Shown here piece by piece: positions 1 to 6,992 of a stretch of 64,000 nucleotides of DNA (positions are counted from its first letter, which is position 1; each line of letters begins with the position of its first letter). The notes under the pieces are model-generated. The model had not been told where the DNA came from. It did no database searches and saw nothing but the letters and a program-made list of their open reading frames with translations. The position numbers and the translations under genes were made by a program. The DNA comes from an uncultured Oscillospiraceae bacterium (GTDB lineage Bacteria; Bacillota; Clostridia; Oscillospirales; Ruminococcaceae). The DNA lies in contig CAKSPU010000003.1 in NCBI GenBank assembly GCA_934486875.1, forward strand, positions 24,313 to 88,312, given 5' to 3'.

Positions 1-64
1 GTAAATATCTTTTTTGGTAGAATGTGAATAATGTGTAAAATTTGCGGAATAGCATATTTTTCTG

Positions 65-93
65 TTGACAAGTTGACTTTGTTTTGGTATAAT
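65..93 (+). promoter_or_regulatory. Promoter of tRNA-Lys
   Basis: TTGACA (65-70) and TATAAT (88-93) are separated by exactly 17 bases, a perfect sigma-A consensus. The tRNA begins 40 bases downstream. A second TTGACT at 73-78 is too close to the -10 box to be used. Confidence 0.85.
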
Positions 94-132
94 AAATAAG
101 CATTGTGTATCAGTTCACTGATATCTTTGTCC

Positions 133-208
133 GAGCCATTAGCTCAGTCGGCAGAGCATTTGACTTTTAATCAAAGGGTCTGGGGTTCAAATCCCCAATG
201 GCTCACCA
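133..208 (+). tRNA. tRNA-Lys (anticodon TTT)
   Basis: A 76-base cloverleaf. The 7-bp acceptor stem pairs GAGCCAT with ATGGCTC, the D arm holds AGCTCAGTCGG, and the T arm holds GGTTCAAATCC. The anticodon stem TTTGA/TCAAA encloses the loop CTTTTAA, giving anticodon TTT (166-168), which reads Lys AAA/AAG. The CCA end is encoded (206-208). It has its own consensus promoter and is followed by a strong terminator, so it is transcribed alone. Confidence 0.96.
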
Positions 209-215
209 GAGCATG

Positions 216-260
216 ATCCCGCAAACGGCTTTATAGGTCGTTTGCGGGATTTCTGTTTTT
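216..260 (+). terminator. Intrinsic terminator after tRNA-Lys
   Basis: A 12-bp perfect stem (ATCCCGCAAACG at 216-227 with its complement at 239-250) is followed by a T-rich stretch ending in TTTTT at 256-260. It ends the tRNA transcript. Confidence 0.85.
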
Positions 261-283
261 GGGGAGTTAGTATAAAGGTAAAA

Positions 284-517
284 TTATGCAATAGACAATT
301 CAGTCCCTTTTTTCAGCGTACAGGAATTGATCATAACAGTTGTGCTTTTGTTTATGTCAGCAGGGTTGTTATGGCGTGGCATTGCTACAGAAAGGACAAC
401 GACAGTATTTCCGCTGCTGTCAACAAGCTTGCCGGCGCTTTTGATATCTTCGCAAGGCCCCTCAGGTGTTACAGAAAGCATCTTCCCGATGGGGAATACA
501 TCTAAAACCTTTAACAT
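284..517 (-). CDS. Small conserved protein of unknown function
   Basis: A 77-residue protein beginning MLKVLDVFPIG. The start is supported by a near-perfect Shine-Dalgarno (CGGAGGTGC on the minus strand, about 524-532) with 7-base spacing. There is no signal peptide or membrane segment. The sequence looks like a compact beta-rich domain, with blocks such as DIKSAGKLVDSSG and VVLSVAMPRHNNPADINKS. I recognise the general pattern as a small conserved hypothetical protein of Clostridia but know no function. It converges on the tRNA terminator. Overlapping plus-strand reading frames lack a ribosome-binding site and are taken as shadows. Confidence 0.75.
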   Translation of the reverse strand: MLKVLDVFPIGKMLSVTPEGPCEDIKSAGKLVDSSGNTVVVLSVAMPRHNNPADINKSTTVMINSCTLKKGTELSIA

Positions 518-653
518 ATATTAAGCACCTCCGTTTTTATAATGTTTAGTCTTAAGCAAAACCGCACAAACGCAGTAATAAAGCGGGTTTGCAAGAGATA
601 AAAAATAAATTAATCACTATAAACATCCGGAAAACCTAAATTCAAATAAACAA

Positions 654-1139
654 TTATGAACTAAAGTATTTAGTGCGTAGAATATCATTTTCAACACTTG
701 ATACCATAAAAACATAAAATCTTTTATTGTATAAACTATATTCGGCAATAAGAATGTTTTTTTCATTAACATTCAAATTATAAAGTTTTCCTTTAATGTC
801 TCTATATCCAGCCTGTTGATAAGTGTAGTTGTCATCAACCAATGTTAAATTTCCGTAAGTTAACATATTATTCAATTTTGCTTTTTCAGATGAGCAAATC
901 TCCACACCACAAGTATAATTACCAATGTGATTTTCTTTTTGGAAATACGGTTTACAGTTCTCAACATTCACATAGTTTGGGTTTATATAAAACTCCTCAC
1001 ATGCTAAAAATAAATCTTCTGAATTTTCAAAAGTCAACATTTCAATTTTATGATTATTATACTCAGCAATCATAAAAAGTGTGTAAACCAAAATACACGC
1101 CATTATAGTAAATATCAAAAAATCCCTTGCTTTATTCAT
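654..1139 (-). CDS. Membrane-anchored protein of unknown function, AT-rich
   Basis: A 161-residue protein with one N-terminal hydrophobic segment (residues about 7-25, FLIFTIMACILVYTLFMIAE) preceded by a basic residue, so probably a membrane anchor with an extracellular C-terminal domain. The outer part has four cysteines (ACEEF, ENCKPY, YTCGVEIC) that could form disulfides. A Shine-Dalgarno (GGAGAG) lies about 8 bases before ATG, and a promoter lies upstream at 1264-1291. The gene is visibly more AT-rich than its neighbours and rich in Asn, Tyr and Ile, which suggests acquisition by transfer. I do not recognise the family. Confidence 0.7.
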   Translation of the reverse strand: MNKARDFLIFTIMACILVYTLFMIAEYNNHKIEMLTFENSEDLFLACEEFYINPNYVNVENCKPYFQKENHIGNYTCGVEICSSEKAKLNNMLTYGNLTLVDDNYTYQQAGYRDIKGKLYNLNVNEKNILIAEYSLYNKRFYVFMVSSVENDILRTKYFSS

Positions 1140-1263
1140 ATTCTAACAACTCTCCATATACACTAACTTGCAAGCCCACATTCATGTAATAGTACACTTC
1201 CAGAGCGTATTTGGTCGCTCAAGTTCTTTTTCGGTAAGCTTATACTTGCGTGTCAACGTATTT

Positions 1264-1291
1264 ATTATACCATTTTTACCGTAATTGTCAA
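1264..1291 (-). promoter_or_regulatory. Promoter of the 654-1139 gene
   Basis: On the minus strand, TTGACA (1291-1286) and TATAAT (1269-1264) are 16 bases apart. It leaves a leader of roughly 115 bases before the start codon at 1139. Confidence 0.75.
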
Positions 1292-1414
1292 GCTTCTGAA
1301 CACAGGAAACGTATTGCATAGCCTTGTCAGGATATTTTGTTATAATTATCCCGCATCAGGAACAGCATATATAGTTCCTGCAACAAAAATGCATATAAAA
1401 GAAGCAAAAATACA

Positions 1415-1443
1415 TTGAAATCCGCCCCGATATGATGTATAAT
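1415..1443 (+). promoter_or_regulatory. Promoter of galE
   Basis: TTGAAA (1415-1420) and TATAAT (1438-1443) are 17 bases apart. Transcription would start near 1450, just before the 160-bp palindromic element, so that element would be transcribed as the galE 5' leader. Confidence 0.75.
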
Positions 1444-1457
1444 CAAATCATCAGGTA

Positions 1458-1617
1458 ATACTAAAAACCAATTAACCTATAGACAAATCCTCGGCTGAAA
1501 TAAGCCCATTCTACGTCAAGCTTCCTTGCCGGGCGCAAAGCCCGCCTGCGGTCGCTTTCCTTGACTGGGCTTATTTCATCTGTCGGCTTTATCTATAGAA
1601 CAATTGGTTTTTAGTAT
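1458..1617. repeat. 160-bp palindromic element, copy 1 (MITE-like)
   Basis: Terminal inverted repeats begin ATACTAAAAACCAATT and end with the complement AATTGGTTTTTAGTAT. A second nested pair, CTATAGA and its near complement, follows inside. Further in, GAAATAAGCCCA pairs with TGGGCTTATTTC and GTCAAG with CTTGAC. The whole element can fold as one long hairpin. It encodes no protein. TA dinucleotides flank both ends, as expected of TA-targeting transposons. The second copy at 42079-42238 has the same length and about a dozen differences. The rest of the 1140-1652 gap holds only promoters. Confidence 0.85.
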
Positions 1618-1652
1618 AAAACAAGTTACCACAGAAAGGACGGTATGCATAA

Positions 1653-2660
1653 ATGGCTATTTTAGTGACCGGAGGAGCAGGCTACATCGGCTCCCACACG
1701 TGCGTTGAGCTCCTTAATGCAGGCGAGGACATCGTTATCCTCGATAATCTTTCCAACTCCAAGGAAAGAGCTGTGGAGATAATAAAGGAGCTTACAGGCA
1801 AGGACTTCAAATTCTACAAGGCAGACCTTCTGGACAGAGCTGCTGTGGAAAAGGTGTTCGAGGAAAATGACATCGACTCTGTTATCCACTTTGCGGGTCT
1901 CAAGGCTGTAGGCGAGTCCGTAAGAAAGCCTATCGAATACTACCACAACAACATCACAGGCACACTTATCCTTTGCGATGTTATGAGGAACCACGGCTGC
2001 AAGAGGATAGTTTTCAGCTCCTCTGCAACGGTTTACGGCTCCCCCAAGTCCGTTCCCATCAGAGAGGACTTTCCCCTTTCCACCACTAACCCCTACGGCT
2101 CAACAAAGCTTATGATAGAGGGCATTTTGCAGGATATCTGCAAGTCTGACGATCAGTGGAGCGTTGCACTGCTCAGATATTTCAACCCCATCGGCGCTCA
2201 CAAGAGTGGCAAGCTTGGCGAAAATCCCAACGGTATCCCCAACAACCTTATGCCATATATCCAGCAGGTGGCAGTGGGCAAGCTTCCCTGCCTCGGCGTT
2301 TTCGGAAATGATTACCCCACCCACGACGGTACGGGCGTAAGAGATTATATCCACGTTGTTGACCTTGCTCTCGGTCATATCAAGGCTATCAACAAGGTGA
2401 GAAATATGACAGGTGTGGGCATCTGGAATCTGGGAACAGGCAAGGGATATTCCGTTCTTGATGTTGTTAATGCATTCATCAAGGCAAGCGGTGTCAACAT
2501 TCCCTACGAGATCAAGCCCCGCAGAGCGGGCGACATTGCCGAGTGCTATGCCGACCCCACAAAGGCTCTGAACGAGCTTGACTGGAAAGCTGAACGTGAC
2601 ATCTCCGAGATGTGCGAGGACAGCTGGAGATTTATCAAGAACAATCCCAACGGACTTTAA
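1653..2660 (+). CDS. galE: UDP-glucose 4-epimerase
   Basis: A 335-residue enzyme that interconverts UDP-glucose and UDP-galactose with tightly bound NAD+, in the cytoplasm, as part of the Leloir pathway. It has an N-terminal Rossmann fold with GGAGYIGSH (residues about 7-15), the SSSATVYG segment with the catalytic Ser, the YGSTK motif carrying catalytic Tyr and Lys (residues about 149-153), and the conserved C-terminal RYFNPIGAH and [12 protein letters not shown] blocks. Length is typical. The start ATG has AAAGGA 12 bases upstream. galT lies downstream on the same strand but is now separated by insertion-sequence debris and has its own promoter. Confidence 0.96.
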   Translation: MAILVTGGAGYIGSHTCVELLNAGEDIVILDNLSNSKERAVEIIKELTGKDFKFYKADLLDRAAVEKVFEENDIDSVIHFAGLKAVGESVRKPIEYYHNNITGTLILCDVMRNHGCKRIVFSSSATVYGSPKSVPIREDFPLSTTNPYGSTKLMIEGILQDICKSDDQWSVALLRYFNPIGAHKSGKLGENPNGIPNNLMPYIQQVAVGKLPCLGVFGNDYPTHDGTGVRDYIHVVDLALGHIKAINKVRNMTGVGIWNLGTGKGYSVLDVVNAFIKASGVNIPYEIKPRRAGDIAECYADPTKALNELDWKAERDISEMCEDSWRFIKNNPNGL

Positions 2661-2677
2661 TATATCTGATATACACG

Positions 2678-2713
2678 GTGCCGCACCTGCATAAGGTGCG
2701 GCACACGGTATTT
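2678..2713 (+). terminator. Hairpin terminator after galE
   Basis: An 11-bp perfect stem (GTGCCGCACCT with its complement) and a 5-base loop at 2678-2704. The following tract (ACGGTATTT) is only weakly T-rich, so termination may be partial. Confidence 0.6.
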
Positions 2714-2800
2714 CAACGAGTAAAAAAAATGTAAACAAAATGTAATCGAACAAACATCAAAAATATGGTATAATACTAGAGCGTATCTGAAAAGAAAAAG

Positions 2801-2830
2801 TTGCACAAAAAAGCCCTCAAATGGTATAAT
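2801..2830 (+). promoter_or_regulatory. Promoter retained from the left IS remnant
   Basis: TTGCAC (2801-2806) and TATAAT (2825-2830) are 18 bases apart, followed by AAAGGAG 8 bases before the truncated transposase start. Confidence 0.65.
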
Positions 2831-2858
2831 AAAAGAAAAAGCCAAAGGAGAAGTGCAA

Positions 2859-2996
2859 ATGGACGTAAAACGATATGAATTAAGTGATGAACAGTGGGAA
2901 CAGATCAAGGAAATGTTCCCCGGAGCGAAAACGGGAAGACCACCCAAGGATAACAGAATAATGATGAATGCAATTCTATGGCTTGCATTTTTGTAA
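2859..2996 (+). pseudogene. Truncated IS5-type transposase (N-terminal 43 codons)
   Basis: The reading frame starts MDVKRYELSDEQWEQIKEMF and continues through TGRPPKDNR to AILWLA, the helical N-terminal domain typical of IS5-family (DUF4096-type) transposases. It runs into unrelated sequence and stops after 45 codons, where an intact protein would continue with a conserved W-R-D-L-P segment and then the DDE catalytic core. No catalytic residues remain, so it cannot transpose. Confidence 0.8.
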
Positions 2997-3004
2997 CCTT
3001 TTTC

Positions 3005-3064
3005 CTATGCGAGTTTTATGGCTTCCTCTTTGTACTCTCGGTCATAGTGCTTTTTTTGTCCCAT
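3005..3064 (-). pseudogene. Truncated IS3-type transposase OrfA (first 19 codons)
   Basis: Read on the minus strand, the frame starts MGQKKHYDREYKEEAIKLA and then hits a stop at the junction with the other IS remnant. K-x-Y-x-x-E-x-K-x-E-A-I-x-L is the beginning of the helix-turn-helix of IS3/IS911-family OrfA. A Shine-Dalgarno (AAGGAGAG) precedes it, and a consensus promoter (TTGACA 3116-3111, TATAAT 3093-3088, 17-base spacing) is intact. Confidence 0.75.
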
Positions 3065-3183
3065 ATTGACACTCTCCTTTTTCTTCTATTATATTTTGGT
3101 GGGCGGTTTGTGTCAAGTTTTATTATACTACATCAATAACACCATTTTGACCTCTAAGTTCATATATCTGATTAAATATTTTA

Positions 3184-3212
3184 TTGAAAATCCCTGCAAA
3201 TTGCTGTATAAT
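3184..3212 (+). promoter_or_regulatory. Promoter of galT
   Basis: TTGAAA (3184-3189) and TATAAT (3207-3212) are 17 bases apart, 34 bases before the start codon. It supports the start at 3246 rather than an upstream in-frame ATG, which would lie before the promoter. Confidence 0.8.
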
Positions 3213-3245
3213 AAAATAAAACATTACGGAAAGGATCGGATAAAA

Positions 3246-4736
3246 ATGATCGGACAGTATATAGCCGCCCTTGCACAGTACGGACTCAGAACGGGACTTA
3301 TCGCTCCCGAGGACAGGACATTTGCCATAAATTCCATTCTCAGTGTTCTCGGACTTGATGATTACGAGGAGCCTGAGAACATTCCCGAAGAGAGCCTGGA
3401 AAATATCCTGAAAGCGCTCCTTGACTATGCCTGCGAAAAGGGCATCATCGAAAACAGCATCGTTTACAGAGACCTTTTTGACACAAAGCTTATGGCGTGC
3501 CTCACTCCACGCCCCTCCGAGGTCATCGGAAGGTTCAGGGCGGATTATGAAGAGTCTCCCGAAAAAGCTACGGACAATTTCTATAAATTCAGCCGTGACA
3601 CCGACTATATCCGCCGCTACAGGATCGCAAAGGACATCAAGTGGAAAGCCGACACCGAATACGGTGAGCTTGACATCACCATAAATCTTTCCAAGCCCGA
3701 AAAGGACCCCAAGGCTATCGCAGCCGCAAAGAACGCAAAGCAGAGCGGCTATCCCAAGTGCCTCCTCTGCCCCGAAAATGTGGGCTATGCGGGCAGAGTA
3801 AATCACCCTGCAAGACAAAATCACCGCATCATTCCCGTGAATATCTGCGGTGAGGAATGGGGCTTCCAGTATTCTCCTTACGTTTATTACAACGAGCACT
3901 GCATTCTCTTCAATCAGAAGCACACTCCTATGGTGATCGACAGAAAGGCTTTTGAGAAGCTCTTTGATTTTGTAAGGCAGTTTCCTCATTATTTCATCGG
4001 CTCAAATGCAGATCTTCCTATCGTTGGCGGTTCTATCCTCAGCCACGAGCATTTTCAGGGCGGAAACTATACATTTGCGATGGCGAAAGCGCCTGTGGAA
4101 AAGGAATACACCATAAAGGGCTATGAGGACATAAAGGCAGGCAGAGTAAAGTGGCCTATGTCCGTTATAAGACTCAGCGGAAAATCCCCCGAAAGGCTTG
4201 CAGAGCTTGCCGACCATATCCTTACGAGCTGGAGAGGCTACACCGATGGATCCGCATTCATCTTTGCCGAGACAAACGGCGAGCCACACAGCACCATAAC
4301 CCCCATTGCCCGCAGAAACGGCGATATGTATGAGCTTGACCTTGTTCTCAGAAACAACATCACCACTGAGGAGCACCCTCTCGGAGTGTTCCACCCCCAC
4401 GCCGAGCTTCACCACATCAAAAAGGAAAATATCGGACTTATCGAGGTTATGGGTCTTGCAGTTCTCCCAGCACGTCTGAAAGGCGAAATGGAAGCTCTTG
4501 AAAAGGTGCTTACAGAAAAGGGCGCAAAGGCTCTGAGAGATGACCCTGTTCTTGAAAAGCACGCTGACTGGGCAGAGGAGTTTGCGGCACGCAGAGAGAT
4601 AACTCCCGAAAATGTTTCGGAAGTTGTACGTGACGAGATAGGCAAGGCCTTTGCCAAGGTACTCGAGCACGCAGGCGTTTACAAGCGCACTGCCGAGGGA
4701 ATGGCTGCATTTGACAGATTTGTGGATACTCTTTGA
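3246..4736 (+). CDS. galT: UTP/UDP-glucose-hexose-1-phosphate uridylyltransferase, class II
   Basis: A 496-residue cytoplasmic enzyme that transfers UMP between UDP-glucose and galactose-1-phosphate. It belongs to the class II (Gram-positive, about 490-500 residue) GalT family and not the zinc-dependent class I enzymes of E. coli type. Visible landmarks are the N-terminal helical segment MIGQYIAALAQYGLRTGLI, the CLLCPENVGYAGR block, and the histidine-rich SHEHFQGG and FHPHAELHHIKKENIG segments. The start ATG at 3246 has GGAAAGGA upstream and a promoter at 3184-3212. galK is not in the window. Together with galE it makes UDP-sugars from galactose. Confidence 0.95.
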   Translation: MIGQYIAALAQYGLRTGLIAPEDRTFAINSILSVLGLDDYEEPENIPEESLENILKALLDYACEKGIIENSIVYRDLFDTKLMACLTPRPSEVIGRFRADYEESPEKATDNFYKFSRDTDYIRRYRIAKDIKWKADTEYGELDITINLSKPEKDPKAIAAAKNAKQSGYPKCLLCPENVGYAGRVNHPARQNHRIIPVNICGEEWGFQYSPYVYYNEHCILFNQKHTPMVIDRKAFEKLFDFVRQFPHYFIGSNADLPIVGGSILSHEHFQGGNYTFAMAKAPVEKEYTIKGYEDIKAGRVKWPMSVIRLSGKSPERLAELADHILTSWRGYTDGSAFIFAETNGEPHSTITPIARRNGDMYELDLVLRNNITTEEHPLGVFHPHAELHHIKKENIGLIEVMGLAVLPARLKGEMEALEKVLTEKGAKALRDDPVLEKHADWAEEFAARREITPENVSEVVRDEIGKAFAKVLEHAGVYKRTAEGMAAFDRFVDTL

Positions 4737-4759
4737 TATTTACATAATTACATAAAACG

Positions 4760-4803
4760 ATCCGCTTTCGGAGCATTTCAGCTTCTGAAAGCGGATTTTT
4801 TTA
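4760..4803. terminator. Bidirectional terminator between galT and the iron alcohol dehydrogenase
   Basis: A 10-bp stem (ATCCGCTTTC with its complement) is followed by TTTTTTTT on the plus strand and by a T-rich GTTTTA on the minus strand. Its plus-strand T-tract runs into the stop codon of the convergent gene. Confidence 0.8.
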
Positions 4804-5964
4804 TCTGTAGCTTTTTTCAAGGATATCAAGTATATCCTGTTTTGTGAGAGTGTATTTCTCCCACTCGATGCCCGTGTTGTCAACGGTCATCTCCGCAATT
4901 TTTGCAAGGTCTGCGGGCTTTATGCCGTATTCGGACATTGGCATATGCCGACAGCCCGTTTTGTCCATAAGAGCGGTGAGACCTTTTACAAAGCCGTCTC
5001 CATTGCCGTCGGAGGGCACGCCCATAAATACGCCGAGTTCATCAATAAGCTCGGGTCTTAAGGTGCTGACCTTTTTGTAATATTCCTCAGCCACGAAAAG
5101 GAGGGTGAGACCGTGGGCGATGTTCGGGAAAAGTCCGCCTATGGTCTGGGCGATTATGTGGTGAGAAGTAGTTGGGCATATGGACATTGAGTAGCCTGCA
5201 AGGATATCCGCAGCATATGCCATATTTTCCCTTGCCGTTATATTGCTGCCGTCATTTACGGCATCGGGCAGCCATTTGTTCACCGTTTCCACTCCGTCAC
5301 GGGCATAAAGGTCAAGGAGACGGTTTTCGTGCTCATTGGTTATGAAGCATTCGGAAACGTGGAAAAGAGCGTCAAATCCCTGATAAATCGTCTGGCTTTT
5401 CGGCAGCGTGACCATAAGTGCGGGGTCTATGAACGAGATGAGCGGGAATATTGCATCATTTGTGAAATCGAATTTCTCGTCCGTATCCTCATTGGTTATA
5501 ACGCTGTAGGGGTCGGACTCAGTGCCTGTGCCCGAGGTGGTGGTTATGGCGACGATCGGTGCGGCTCCCTCGGGTTCTTTCCGTCCGCCGCTGCCTGTGT
5601 ATGCATAATCCCAGAGGTCGCCCTCATTTTTCATCATAAGGGCAATTGCCTTTGCAGCGTCGATGCTGCTTCCGCCGCCAACTCCGATAACGAAATCGCA
5701 GCCGCTTTCCTTTGCTTTTGCAGCCCCCTCCATAACCTGCGCTTTGGTGGGATTGGGGGTTATTTTGCTGTAGAAAACATAGCCGATGCTCTTTTGGTCA
5801 AGGGCGTTTTTCAGCTTGTCAGCAATTCCCGTTTTAACTGCCGATGAACCGTTTGAGGTCACGATAAGGGCTTTCTTTCCGGGCATAGCATAGTCTGCAA
5901 TGCTGTCGGTGCAGCCTGTTCTGAAGATGATTTTTGTGGGGTCAAAATTATTTGCGGTAAGCAT
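4801..5964 (-). CDS. Iron-containing alcohol dehydrogenase
   Basis: A 387-residue group III (Fe-ADH) oxidoreductase, expected to interconvert an alcohol and an aldehyde or ketone with NAD(P)H. The N-terminal Rossmann half has the GVGGGSSIDAAKA motif and TTTSGTGTESDP. The C-terminal half carries the metal-binding set: D and H of GFDALFHVSE, then SHH and AHG further on. The usual second His of the HxMAH segment is Gln here (HHIIAQ), so substrate choice may differ. The start at 5964 is preferred because ACGGAGGA lies 7 bases upstream; an ATG six bases earlier is too close. It follows the amide operon but behind a terminator, so its role there is uncertain. Confidence 0.88.
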   Translation of the reverse strand: MLTANNFDPTKIIFRTGCTDSIADYAMPGKKALIVTSNGSSAVKTGIADKLKNALDQKSIGYVFYSKITPNPTKAQVMEGAAKAKESGCDFVIGVGGGSSIDAAKAIALMMKNEGDLWDYAYTGSGGRKEPEGAAPIVAITTTSGTGTESDPYSVITNEDTDEKFDFTNDAIFPLISFIDPALMVTLPKSQTIYQGFDALFHVSECFITNEHENRLLDLYARDGVETVNKWLPDAVNDGSNITARENMAYAADILAGYSMSICPTTSHHIIAQTIGGLFPNIAHGLTLLFVAEEYYKKVSTLRPELIDELGVFMGVPSDGNGDGFVKGLTALMDKTGCRHMPMSEYGIKPADLAKIAEMTVDNTGIEWEKYTLTKQDILDILEKSYR

Positions 5965-5994
5965 ATCCATTCCTCCGTTTATTCGCATTTATCC

Positions 5995-6033
5995 GAAAAA
6001 ACCGCAGCATTTCAATGTGCGAAACGCTGCGGT
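5995..6033 (-). terminator. Terminator between the nitrilase gene and the iron alcohol dehydrogenase
   Basis: On the minus strand, ACCGCAGC pairs with GCTGCGGT across a 17-base loop and is followed by TTTTTT. No convincing promoter lies between it and the next start codon, so the dehydrogenase probably depends on read-through. Confidence 0.75.
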
Positions 6034-6047
6034 AATTTGTTTGGCGA

Positions 6048-6950
6048 TCATTTACCGAAAATAGGGTCGTTCAGCACGTCCTTGTACATTTCGATGTATT
6101 TGTCGGGTCTGAAATCCGTGCCGCCTACAGCGGGATTGTAGATAAATTCATCTCTCGTTGAAAGAGTAAGGTCAATGGTGGCTGTGAACATTTCGGATTC
6201 CCTTGCCACGGGCTCATTGAACTTGTGACCTGCGTAGTAGAATACCTCCCAGAAGTTTCTGGAGGGACCCATTATGCTGCTGCCGCCCCAGAAAACATTG
6301 TCCTTGTCCTTGCCGCCAAGGTTGGAGGACGCAATGTATATCTGATTCTGAATTACCTGAGCCTCAAGTGTTGTGGGGCCAACGGCAGGACCGTGGCACT
6401 CGGCAAGAGCTGTGCAGTTGATGTAAAGACGTGCGCCCTTTGCCGCATAATATCTCATCATCTCGGGGAAGCAGTAGGAATCGTAGCAGATAGCTATTCC
6501 TATGGGACCCCATTCGGTATCGAGGAGGAAAGGTTTTTCGCCACGGGTTGCCCAGTTGGGCTCGGGAGGAGGAAGCTGCATCTTTCTGTAGGAACCTACC
6601 AGACCGTCGGGGGAGAACACTGCAAGAGCGTTGTAGATAACGGAGGGGTCGGAGGGGTCTCTCTCGGGCATACCGAATACAACGTAAATGCCAAGCTTCT
6701 TTACAAGCTCCTCGACCTTTTCGGTGCTGGGGCCGGGAATGGTTTCCGCAAGGAGCGTCTGCATCTTTTCAGCCTTAGGCTTTTCGGGCTCGTCATCATA
6801 GCCTGTGAGAGCCATTTCGGGGAATATCACGATGTCGCTGCCTTTTTTTGCCGCAGCTTCGATGTATCCCATAATGCGGTTCAGGTTCTTGTCCTTTTCG
6901 CCCCATTTTGCATTGAATGTGACGGTGGATACAGTGATAATGTCTTTCAT
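6048..6950 (-). CDS. Nitrilase-superfamily carbon-nitrogen hydrolase
   Basis: A 300-residue member of the nitrilase superfamily, hydrolysing a C-N bond of an amide or similar compound to release ammonia. The full Glu-Lys-Cys triad is visible: E45 in IFPEMALTGY, K123 in SYRKMQLP, C155 in GIAICYDSYCFPE. The start at 6950 follows GGAGGT by 6 bases; an upstream in-frame ATG has no good ribosome-binding site. It is the last gene before a terminator in the amiE-urtABCDE operon, 42 bases after urtE. It most likely acts on an amide imported by that transporter. Substrate not deducible. Confidence 0.9.
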   Translation of the reverse strand: MKDIITVSTVTFNAKWGEKDKNLNRIMGYIEAAAKKGSDIVIFPEMALTGYDDEPEKPKAEKMQTLLAETIPGPSTEKVEELVKKLGIYVVFGMPERDPSDPSVIYNALAVFSPDGLVGSYRKMQLPPPEPNWATRGEKPFLLDTEWGPIGIAICYDSYCFPEMMRYYAAKGARLYINCTALAECHGPAVGPTTLEAQVIQNQIYIASSNLGGKDKDNVFWGGSSIMGPSRNFWEVFYYAGHKFNEPVARESEMFTATIDLTLSTRDEFIYNPAVGGTDFRPDKYIEMYKDVLNDPIFGK

Positions 6951-6992
6951 AACGATACCTCCATTATATAGCATTAAATTTTATTTGCTTTA

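Larger units (their letters stand above)
2779..3125. mobile_element. Scar of two convergent insertion-sequence remnants
   Basis: Two transposase gene starts face each other across a short junction at about 2987-3004. The left one (plus strand) resembles an IS5-type transposase N-terminus; the right one (minus strand) resembles an IS3-type OrfA N-terminus. Each keeps its own promoter, Shine-Dalgarno and start codon, but is cut off within the first 20-45 codons. The simplest reading is that a deletion removed the inner parts of two neighbouring or nested elements. Outer limits are approximate, set from the leftmost IS-like sequence (GAGCGTATCTGAAAA) and the right-hand -35 box. Confidence 0.75.

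Noticed and set aside
242..505. Plus-strand frame over the 77-residue gene
   Set aside because: The minus-strand gene has a near-perfect Shine-Dalgarno and protein-like sequence; the plus frame begins inside the tRNA terminator.
2100..2753. Long minus-strand frame opposite galE
   Set aside because: It is antisense to a clear enzyme, has no ribosome-binding site, and its sequence matches no family. It arises from codon bias.
3066..3245. 60-codon N-terminal extension of galT
   Set aside because: The extension overlaps IS debris and lies upstream of the galT promoter; the start at 3246 has a proper Shine-Dalgarno and gives the family's usual length.
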